From: Astropecten irregularis
Taxonomy: Eukaryota; Echinodermata; Asteroidea; Paxillosida; Astropectinidae
Direction: 5' to 3'
Assembly (NCBI GenBank): GCA_963971285.1
Contig: OZ020254.1
Coordinates: 10,168,001 to 10,232,000 of the forward strand
Length of the DNA: 64,000 bases
Shown here: positions 22,796 through 34,700 of the stretch, one piece after another
Numbering within the stretch: position 1 is the stretch's first letter
How the letters are laid out: every line of letters starts with the position of its first letter
Notes under the pieces: model-generated
Seen by the model: only the letters and a program-made list of their open reading frames with translations
What the model was told of the DNA's origin: nothing
Databases searched by the model: none
Position numbers and translations under genes: made by a program

Positions 22796-25700
22796 CTAGA
22801 GGAATACAGTAGGTGTTACCAGAGTAAAATTATCATTCAAAAAGAGTCAAAGCTCTCATGATGAGCTCTTGCCATTAAAACCCTGGGGCCAATTTCATGG
22901 ACCTGCTAAGCACAAAAAAATTGCTTAGCACAAAAATATCTTGCCTAATAAAACAAACCACTATACAAAAAATTCGATTTGATATTCATGGTCAGCGAAC
23001 AAATGCCAAAGAACAATCACAAGTGATACACAACACATGGAAATTTGGTTGTTAATCCTGTTTTTATCAAGACAGAAATTTCATGGTTAGCAAAGTTTTG
23101 TGCTAAGCAGGGCCGTGAAATTGGCCCCTGGTTCATACTTCATGCGTTGTTTGGTGATGTAACGATTCCAAAATTTTCTTCACACCGCAAATTTGCAAGA
23201 GGTATGAACCGGACTTGAGATCACTTAGATTTCACTTTGCAAAACAGGGTAGTAAAAGACAAAACAAAGCAGGTATTATTAACTGAGCAGGTATAAATCT
23301 AAGTACAGTGGAACGCCACTAAAATGAACACGCCATGCACAGAAATTGTTCATTATAGTGGTTGTTTGTTATAGTAGACACTGTTCAGCAGGCCTATACA
23401 TTGTACATACAGAAATTGGGAGCCAAGGATGATATTCTGTATTGCCAAATGTTCGGTATAGCGGTGTCCATTATAGTGGCATTCCACTGTACCAGTTGTA
23501 TCTGGGTACTGGGTACAAAGTACAGGGCTCAACTGGGTACTGGGTGCAGTGGATTAATACGCCTGACTCTAAGAGACACCAAGAGCTGCCGGCCAGCACA
23601 CTGGTGTGGTTGGAACCAGCGCATGGGCACCGGGCACAAGGACGTCCCACAATAACATATCTGGACATTCTCAAGAAGGACGCAGAAGTGCAAAGCACCA
23701 GTGAGCTGGCCGGAATGAGTATCGAAAACCGGAATGACTTGAAGCGACGATGGAAGGCTCGTCTGAGGACGACCTAGAGAGAGACTCTACATGGGTACTG
23801 GGGGGTCATCTGGGTGCCTTACCAGTTGATCGGGTGCCCTGAAGAGGTAACTGAAGGGGTAATGCAGCAGGTTGAGGAATGTTGACGAGTACAAATCGGC
23901 GAATCTCAGCAGCTGACTGGCGAAAAACGTCTGCCGCGAACCTGTCACAAAGAATTAAATGGCAAAAAGTAACCAAGATAATTTCAGACACAAGACGGCT
24001 AGAGATAAAGAAAATTATGACCTGAGCTCTATTTCATGGAATCCGTTACCATTACCTAAAAATTCTTCGCTTACGGTAACAGATGTTTTTTTGGTTACGG
24101 TTACCATATTTCATGGGAGAGCCTTCTTTCTCGCTATGCTAGGCAAGAACTTTCTGCAAAATGCATATGACAGTGGGTTAGCAGAAAATAATCACGGTTA
24201 CCCTAGAAATTATTCGCTAACTGAAAGTTTTGCTAATGGATTCCATGAAATAGATTTCACGCGCACCAGTGCCCGTAAGCACAAAAATAGGCTGTAACGG
24301 ATTCCATGAAATTGGGCTGTGATCATCAATACAGAGTTATAAAAAAAACTTCACTCAATCTTTAAATGGTTGCATCATCTATAAACCGTATATCTTACAC
24401 CCAAATTTCATGAAGTTGCCAAGCATACAAATTTGCTAAGTCCAGAAAATGTTTGCTAAGCGAGCACTGGATACCAATTAAAATTGTCTGCAATATTCAT
24501 TACTTGTGATTGGATATCCACTTATTCATACTTTAGCACAGACATTTCGCTACACAATATTTTTTTGCTTACAAAATGTACGATGATGCTGGCCCCTGGG
24601 TCCAATTTCATAGAGCTGCTTAAGCACCAAAATTTGCTTAAGCACCAAAAACCTTGGTAAAAAATATCAGTATGCCAGCCAAAACTCCCTGTGAATGTTA
24701 TGCTCAACAAACAATGGGCAAATACAATTCAAAAGCAGTAAACATCACATGAAAATTTGGTTGGTAGTCCTGTTTGATCAAGGAAGACTTTTCATGCTGA
24801 AGCAAATTTGTTGCTTAATTAAGCAGCTCAATGAAATTGGCCCCTGGGCTTTTAATGACCAAATACACATCGTTCCTTAGGCCCTTACCACTTCTGAAGA
24901 GACTACCCAGCTTTCCGTGACACATGTCCATCTCGTGGGTCACTTGCTGTAGAGGGAGGCAATGAAAAGAAGGAAATTAATTGAACTTTAAGCTCTTACT
25001 AAGTCTATATGTGCTCCACTTTATTGCTTGAAAAATTGCTGGCTTGTAGCAATTTGGAAAGACTGTTGAAAAAGGATATGGTTTAGCCTTCGCTAAAGAT
25101 CCTGCTAGGATCAAAACGCATCAGGCCCTCCCAACTCCAAGCATTTGAAAAAATTTCAGGTCATTACTTTGGCTGATGAGCAGTTTGAAGCAGTTTATTA
25201 ATTGTATAGTTTATTATATTTATGGAAATCTTATTGCATAAGATTACTTGTACCACTTCTGAAGTCACTTTTGTAATTTGTCTTCTTAATTTCCAAATGT
25301 CATATTGACTAGCCTGCTCTACTCCTCATCAGGAGACCTAGAGCAGGCTTGTCGAAATGTTGAGACCTTGTGAGAAGTGCAACGAAATAGAAGTGCGAAA
25401 GTACAAACAATTCTTACATTGTGTTTCCGAAAAAACGATCCACATACCAATTGTCACCATGCAAAGCCTCAAAAAAAATAAATAAAAATAAGAGTGATAA
25501 TGAAACAATGATATGTCCATACCTGTATTGCTTTACGGACTTTGGTGATGTCAGGAATCATTTCAGTGCTACTGTCTAGGTTCCTACAAAAAGAGGACAA
25601 AAAGGATAATCAATTCTTTTTCTGTATTTTACACACCAGTGTAAAAGCTAGGATTGAAACGTCAGACCCTCCCTTTGAGAAAGGTCCTGCCAGGATCGAA

Positions 25701-28700
25701 ACGTCTAGCCTTTGAGAACAACTTCTGAATTGAATTTTGTTGCCGTCGACCCTGTCCAGAATGACAAAATATAAATTCAAGAAAAAAAATTAAGAGAAAG
25801 GTCCTTCCAGGATCGAAACGTCTAGCCTTTGAGAACAACTTCTGAATTGAATTGAATTTAAATTGAGATCCTGCTAGGATCGAAATGTCTAGCCTTGAAG
25901 AAAGGTCCTGCTAGGATTGAAATGTCAGGCCCTCCTTTTGAGAATGGCTCTGCTAGGATCAAAACGTCAGGCCCTCGTACTGCACGCATTCCACCATCTA
26001 CGTTGATATACAGGGTGTCCCAGAAAAAACGAAACCGAGATTCGTCAGTGTTTAGTCCTTATTTAATTTCACTTTTGATTAAAAAATTATACATATCTGG
26101 AAAGCTTATTTCCTCAGCTTTCATTTGGTACCATTCATATGATCCATACTGCACGCATGAGTGAGTAAAGACAATATGAAGCAAGGCTATCCAAAAGTAA
26201 TTTGCACAACGATATTTTTATTTTTTTTAAATAATCACATTTCTAGAAACTACATTTCCTGGCCTTTCAAATGATGCCTCAGTCAAGAAAAATGAGCAAG
26301 GGATGACAAAGATATCTGCCTTTAAAATGGATTGAAAATTCATGTTTTTCAAATCCTTCGTTTATACCTGACCGATTTTGCATGATTGGATGCGGATCCA
26401 TTATGTCCATTAAGAACGTGTTGAAAACCCTGAAAACCCTTCTTTCTAGCTCGGATTTATTCACTAAGTCTTTCTTTTCTATTCTTTTTATTCACATAAG
26501 TGTGAAGTATGAATCTCATGAGAGGTATGTAATTGAAGAGGTGAACTAAGCTTTCTAGATGTATCATTTATTAATCAAGATTGTGTGATTAATCATAACA
26601 AGTTTATTCAATCTCCGCATACTTTCATGGGAAAAATCGGTTAGGTGTGAAAAAGGATTTGAAAAAAAAATCAACAACAACAACAATGAAAATTCAATCC
26701 ATATTTAAAGGCAGATATCTCTGTCATCCCTTGCTCATTTTCCTTGACTGAGGCATCATTTGAAAGGCCAGAAAATGTAGTTTCTAGAAATGTGATTGAT
26801 TCTTTAAAATAAAAATATCGTTGTGCAAATTACTTTTTGATAACCTTGCTTCATATTGTCTTTACTCACTCATGCGTGAAGTATGGCTCATATGAATGGT
26901 ATCAAATGAAAGCTGAGGAAATAAGCTTTCCAGATATGTGTCATTTATTATTCAAAAATGAAATTAAAATAGGATTAAACACTGACAAATCTCGGTTTCG
27001 TTTTTTCTGGGACACCCTGTATATGAACACATTTTGGCAGTCTACCAAAATCAAACTTCAAGCGGTACTCCGGGGCATATTCTCTGGACTCAAATTGAAC
27101 TAACATTCAGATTTTGACCGATGAGCAGCAGTTTATTCCTTGCATAGATTAATTTCGCACAACAGCTAGTCAGAACCACGAAACCACATACATTCAACTA
27201 TTTCAATAAAGATATATGCATCATTACAATTTCAAACGAATTTCACTCCACCCCCCCCCCCCCCCCCACACCTTGAGGGTAGGGCATCTTGTTTTGAGGA
27301 GGATGCCAATACTCACTTATACTGGTCTGCTAATGCCGCATCCAGATCTTCTAGCTTCTCAAACAACGCTGACGAGAAAAACAAAATCCAAGGAATTGAA
27401 TCAAAAAGCCCAGAAATTAATCACACACACAATGCAAACAGCCCATCTTGCACAAAAAATTACTTTGCTGTCACTTTCAGTTTTTCAGAAACGTAGTCAA
27501 ATAAAAATGTCATCATGCAGTGAACAAATACGAGTGGACATACCGCCTGCCTTCGGCGAGCCTAGAGGTAGAATAATGGAAAAAAAAGAACCAAAAAACG
27601 AAAATACAAAAGGGTGTTTTATAACGGTTGAAATGTAATGCATAAGCCAATATAAATAAGTCTACGGAACAAATTGTTGTAATAACTTCAGGGGTCGATT
27701 TTACGAAGCCCTACGATCGAGCGTAACTTGAGTTACGAAGTAGAAGCCATCATATCCTACGTAGGGCTGCAATACATCATAAGTCATACGATTGATAGTA
27801 AGTTACGATGAGTTTGGTAAAATTGATCCCTGAATTAAGTTAAATGCTCAGTGATCCAGTGCCAAAATGACCTGAAATATATCAAATGCTTGGAATTAGG
27901 AGGGCCTGACATGTTTCGATCCTAGCAGGATCTTCCTCAAAGGCTAAAAAAGAAAAAGAAAAAAAAAGCCTTTAAAAAAGATCCTGCTAGGATCGAAAGG
28001 CGTCAGGCCCTTCTAACTCCAAGTAATTTAAATAAGAATGAATCAAGAGAATGAGTCTGGCCGTACTTCTCTTCTGCGTCCACACGTTCAGCTCCTGGGC
28101 AATCTCAGGCACCACGAGGAAGGTCCGCCATCCTCGCAGCTTCTTGGACTTGAGAATGTCGCCAAAGATGTGGTCACCCATGTACAGCACGTCATTGCCC
28201 TTGGCACCGATCAGATCGCAGAATACGTCACAGGAACCACCGGAGTACACCTGTCCCTTGTGGAAGGGACCTACGTGACTGCCGATCTTCAAAGCTCCCG
28301 TGTCCTAGGAAGAGAAAAAAAATCAAATAAACCACCGTAAGGGAAACTGGCTTGATTAGGACGCCCCTTTTTATTACTGTGGTTCTCATTTCCAACCAAC
28401 CCATATTTTGGGCACCGGCCGAAGAAAAACAAACCCTTTTTTTGCCGTCGACCCTGTCCAGAATGACAAAATATAAATTCAAGAAAAAAAATTAAATTAA
28501 ATTCAAGAATTTCGGAGACGAATTTTGCCAATAGGCCTACATTTTTATACTTTCTATCACAGAAATAATAAAAAAAATATTCAAACAAGATTATAGTGAA
28601 TACAATGAACATTTCGCATAATTTTCTTTACGTTTTTGTGTATTCAGACAGGTTTTTTTTTTAAATGAGAACCACAGCAATAAAAAAGGGTGCCCTTTAG

Positions 28701-31700
28701 TTCTAGCCATTTTATTTATTAATTTAATGCCTTCCTTGCATAAGGCCAATATGGACTGTCAAGATGGCAGCTACAAATGAGACTCTCCACAACTTTCTAT
28801 CCTGGGCTGTGTGCCGAGCTTGGGTCAGTGATGTTACTCCCCTACTTTAGCTTTGAGAAAGGCCCTAGATTGATATCCCCCACCTTGCCAGCTCCCTCAC
28901 ATCATCTCTCCGTCTCAGAAATCACCATCAATCAAGGAATTATGCACTCACCAGGTCAACCTGTCTCAGAATGGTTCCGTTACCAAAGAACAGTGGCTTC
29001 TTGGCATCGACGATGCACACGTCAAAATACTCGTACCACTGCTTGTGAGGAGTGGATGGCTGAAGAAAAGGAAACAAAATCATATTCGGGTTGAGAAAGT
29101 GGAAGGACAGACAATGGAGAGGCCTCATTGATTTGGAAGGACAAGCCAAGAAGCTTTGAATGAGCAGGGGCCTTTCTCAAAGCTCGGCTCCTGCTCAGTC
29201 TTCGGCTTCGTCTCTGTATTAAATCCATGTGCTGAAAATATGTGGGTTTTCATTTAAGCTGCAAAGCTCTGTTTACTTTTTACAACCAGAAAATCAACTT
29301 CCAAAATGCAGCCAAAAGTCTCTATTTTGATACCCGTAATCTTAGAATGGATTCAAGGAATGGAGCCGGAGCCAGACCAAGCTTTGAGAAAGGCCCCTAT
29401 CCTAAACTGCTGGAATGGTGTAGCGATGCTCTACCACCCGAGTTGTGAATGGGGGCTCGGGTGATAGCAGTAGAGCAGTAGAACAGTAGACTAATGATCT
29501 CATTTCCAATCCAAGTCCCTGTTTGGTCAAAATATTCTTTGCCAACCCACAAGTCAGTAAATCTGGAACAAATGTTCCATGTTCCTTCAAAAATCCCCCT
29601 CTCTAAACGTATCTGTTAGGTTGAAACTTGATACAACTGTGAACGTTAATTCGAAAGATGAAGTCAACACACTGCAAAGTAAAGAAGGTGAAACTCCAGT
29701 CATGACAGCGTGAAGCAAAAATCAATTTTGCTTGTGGCGTTTTGATTTAAAAAAAAACCACCAAAACAAAAACACCAAAACAAAAACACCAAAACAAAAA
29801 CACCAAAACAAAAACACCAAAACAAAATAACTGTGACATAAATCATGAGTCAAACACCAGACCAAAATGCCTGCTTGTGATTGGATATATTAGCACCAGA
29901 CTATTATACATGTGACCGTTTTGACTTGTGCTATGGTTATTAAAATCTATCACACCCGAGGTGATACCCTGAGTGTTCTATTTCCCAAGACGCAGCCGAG
30001 GGAAAATAGTAGTCTGAGTACCAACCGTTCTACTACGTACCACTGCACTTCGTATGAACGTCTGATACATGTGTGCATGCAAATTCTATGCAACGCGGCA
30101 CATCAGCCAATCAGATCTGTTTTCAGAACGTTTCCGTCTGGATCGTGACGGAGGATACTAATTGGTCAATTTCGCGTGTCTTCCCAGCAGCAGCTACCTA
30201 CGTGATAGACGCACTCGCCAAACAGTACGATAGTAGATGCCCCTTGATTGGTCAAAACCTAGAGGTCAGTGCTGGGTTGGCTTGCATAATTAATAAGGAA
30301 ATCTGCACGCTCGTCTGTGCAATGAGTGCAATGTAACGTTACATTAGTGCAGTAAGCAGTACGGTCCGAACTCTGCAATAACAATACACAGTCATCATGT
30401 AACCTGAAAAGGATGGCTGACTACTTTCATCCTCGCACACGTTCATCATTAGTTGTCACATGCGGTATTGTTACACAGATGCTTAGGTTTTAGGTGTGTC
30501 ACTACGTGCTGTATGCTGTACACTATTAAAAATATACGGCTGGGTACCGTGCAGCAGAGTGGTACGTTGGTTGCAAAAAAATGCAATTGAAAAAACAAAA
30601 ATCTGGAAAATACTGGATCTTTTCAGTTATTACCAGTAAAAGTGGCAATTACATTGAAAAAAAAAACGCGCTGTGTTGGCTATAAGTGCATGTTTTTCTA
30701 CTCCTAATAAGACATAGCAGAAGCGTGTGTTAGAAAAAGGGTCTAGCCTCCAAAAATATTGGCTCTTCTAGCCCCCCAAAAGTATTGGCTCTTTGACCTC
30801 GCCTGATTGGTTGCCATGGGATAGTACGTCGCGCATCTAAGCACCTTGTCAAAGTAAAAATATGGCATGTCATGTCATGTCATGTCATGTGATATGCTCT
30901 GAACCAATCCCCAACCAGAATCTAAAGACTATGAGGTGTTATAAAACAGTCTTTCCAATGGCCTTCCAGCATCAACAGTATTTTTATTCTTTTACAACAT
31001 AACTGTTTAAGAAAATTAAAGAAAATGCTTTTTTAACAAGAAGCAGGTATGGAAAGGAAGATGAGAAGAAATTGTGATTGTTATTAACACAGCACAGATA
31101 AAGAATCCACTGCAAACAGAAAAATGTTCAAGCAAATCTTTAATAACCCCACCAAGCCAGTGGGTGATTATTTCAATCAAGGCTATTCTGTGAAGTATAC
31201 TGGAGTTGTTCATTATAGCAGCCATTCATTATTTATGCCTAGGTCACATTTGCTCACATTTGCCGCGGCCGCCGTGGATTCTAAAATATCTACGGCCAGT
31301 AACAATTATAGGGTCGCCGCAGTATTTCCACGGTAAAACACTGTAGCAGTCACATTGTTAGGGTTGCCGCACGGCGTATTTTTAATTTATGGGGAGAAAA
31401 AACCTGCGGCTGCCGTCACATCCTTTAAAGTGATGACGCACGGTCGCCTTAGGGTGACCCTGCGGCGGCCGTTGACAAAATGGAAGACGCAAGCTTGCTG
31501 CAAAGCGCCCGCAGCATACAATAAGTATTATAATGAGGGGTTTGCCATACACATAAATATTTTACACGATGGTCATTTCATTGCAAAGTTTCCAAAGTGT
31601 TACGGATAGCGTGCGTCGAGCGTACGGGAACTGAAAAACCATTCTACGGGATGGCTACGGCGGGTCGAATTGCCACGGCGAACGTACAAATGAAAAGAGT

Positions 31701-34700
31701 TATAACTCCGCGCTATAACTCTACGGCCACCCCTACGGTCTGTAAAAATTAGGGATGTGCCGTAAGGCAACCCTGAGGCCGCCGCAGATTTTCGGCGGCC
31801 GCCGCACGTTTCTCTCGATTTTGGGTACAAACGGCCGCCGTACGCTAGCCGTATAGCAAATGTGACCGAGGTATTAATAAGTAATGACGCTCTCAGGAAC
31901 ATGTGTACATTGAATGTGCCAATAGCACTCCGCACTTGCGCTAAACATAGCACACCGTATCTCAGACAAACATTGCAGCCACGGCAAACGTGTGGTGGGT
32001 GTGCTTGTGCGCATGCATGAGAAGTTTGTCTGACGTCCGGGGATTTTGTACATGCGCGCGCTGGCCAAATCACTTGTGTGATGTCATTAGTGCGGAGCAC
32101 TATTATCACAGCCCTACTTTCAGTGTTTTCCGATGTCGAACCTTGTGTCACATGGCTTAGTCTTGCTCCCAGTCGCTGTTATCTCACTTCTTATTAGACT
32201 TCACACAGCCATTTCTCAATTTGTTTTTTTCATTTGTATTTTACGGGGATAAAAGCGCATAGGCATATTTTTATCAAATTTGTGTACAAAAACACGCCAA
32301 ATCCATACTACTTGGCAAGTCTGTTATTATATAGTGATCTTAATGAACAATGTTCAGTATATTTTGCACACAAAATTGGAAGCCAAGGATGATGTTCAAC
32401 TGAACTCAACTTTGAAACAAACAAATGGGAAGTAAAAAACTAATCTGGAAATTTGGTATACTCAAATGTTTGGTATAGCATTCTACTGTAATATGAGAAG
32501 ACTCTCAGTTTCAGCAGATCAAAGTAATTTTTGTCTCCACTATTCTCAACAGATGACTTCCAACTTCTGTTGTTGTACAATCTTGGCATTAAAGGTAATA
32601 TCATACTTTGGTTTTTGTCAAAGAAATGTAGATAAATGCACAAAAATATCAAGAAAGATACAATAACAGTCATCTGTGAAATTCCCAGTCCCATAGGGTG
32701 CCCACTTTTTGAGAAAGACGGTATTTTCAATTCTTTTCACAGTTATTTTTGATCTTCCGAAGATCAAAACTGCTTTTGGTTATTGGTTTTACTGTTTAAT
32801 AAGTACAGCATTTCAGGCAGAACAAATTTAACGGTATGTTTCTACAATCACCATCTTTATACCCTGTGAGTTATAGGTAAATCCGTGAAGATTTCTGTTT
32901 TGGCATGCTACCAAAGTATGATCCCCCATGATATGGAGCAAGGCACGGACATGTATATTACACCAAAAATAAACACCCTCAATCAATATTGTAATCAAAC
33001 AATACAAAAATCTGAACTCAACTCAAAAAATAGTCAGCAAAAAATTACTCTTGAAACAGTTTTTTTCTAATACACACTGCACACACAGCAAAACTCAATT
33101 CCAATCAACCTAAAATGGCAAAAAAAATAATAAATTGCGGAGAATATTCATTAATACATGAATTAAAACAAATTGTGTAATGTGTACAGCTTGTACACAG
33201 AGCACACACAGAGCAAACGTGTTCTGTGCTTAGCGACTCTACAAAAGTGAACCAATGTCTACATGCAGTTAAGGTGTGTTATTAATCAAACTTAGAAATT
33301 GTCCGAGGAAGATATGTATGACGGGTTTGTCTTTATTTTTTAAAGTGCAACGATGACGGTGTCTTACCATACTGGAGGGTCCCGGTGAACACTGAGATCA
33401 AGAGACAAACATTGAAATGTATAACCAACCAAAAAAATCCAAAAGATTGAACCCATAATCTGCCAAATTAAATGTACAGTACATGATTGGTAACATACCC
33501 GAACAGAAATGTTCACAGATTTAAAAAAAACATACCGTTAAAGTATTTCCACTTACAATGGTGTATTTATCCAGAAATTAGTTATCCAGAAATTAGTCAA
33601 ACAAAGACCGAAAACAGTTTTGATCTCGGGGTAAGATCGAAACCATTCTTCATGTTTTATATTAGCAGGGTTTTCAATGTTTTCTTGTGACTCAGATGTC
33701 CAATTGAGCTCAAATTTTCACAGGTTTATTATTTCATGTACATGCTGGATCAGACAAAGTATGAGTGCTGTTCTGTGACCTTTTAATACCAATCATGTAT
33801 TATACATTTAACTTAAACGTCTTTGCAGTTTGATTTTAATTTGTACCCCCGAAAAACATGTCCAATCACAGTTGCAAATGTAAACACAGAAGATAATTGA
33901 AAATTATCATTATTGTTATCATTATCTATAAATAAAGATGTGTTCATTCCTTTTCCCCTACATGAGACAGTAACCTTCGGTGAGCCTTCTAATTTATTAA
34001 TACCAATATGAGAGACTTAAAAATCTTCAATCTTACCAGGGCACCGTGCGGAAAGTCAAACAGGTAGGTCATTATTTTCTGCAAGAGAGGCAAGATGAAA
34101 TTAATAAGTAAAATTATTTTAAGATGTTTATAAACAAATAAAGATACTCAAGCATTCTTTTATGGTTGGCAAAATCTGGAAGCATTAGTGCGGATAATTG
34201 CTGAACAAGAGACATTTTGTTCAAAACCGTCAATTCTGAAAGAGTTCAAATAGTATGATTACTGTGTGTTCCTCAGTTCCTCCAGCAAGGATTTCCAGAG
34301 GTGCGGAGTCAAGCCAGAGACTCAGACCAACCGTGTATCTAGACTGGGGCCTTTTCCAAACCTCGGCTCCGGCTCAGGCTCCGTCTTCGTCTCTGTCATC
34401 CACATGCTGAATATATAGGCGGTGGTTTTTCATTGAAGCTAAAGCTCTGTTTTCCTTTTCAAACCGGAGAATGTACTTCAGAACCGCAGCCAAAAGCCTC
34501 TATTTTGATACCCGTTATTTTAGAATGGATTCACGAAATGGAGCCAGAGCCTGAGCCTCATTTCGTAAACCACCTATAAAGTCTACCTGACAGTTGCTGT
34601 TCGGAAAACGGCAATTTCTTTTGTTCTAACCCAAAATGACCATGCCCTTTTTGGCCATGAAACAGACAACAACTTCTAAAAGACCAAGCACTTTGGTCGA

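Noticed and set aside
22562-22861. 99-codon plus-strand frame
   Set aside because: Antisense shadow of the last NT5C2 exon.
25640-25975. Intact hammerhead ribozymes in family C
   Set aside because: The CTGATGA strand is missing in every copy in the window; only the stem II hairpin and GAAAC are present.
31600-32151. 183-codon minus-strand frame
   Set aside because: It spans the GC-rich foldback and the start of a second MITE; openness follows from composition.
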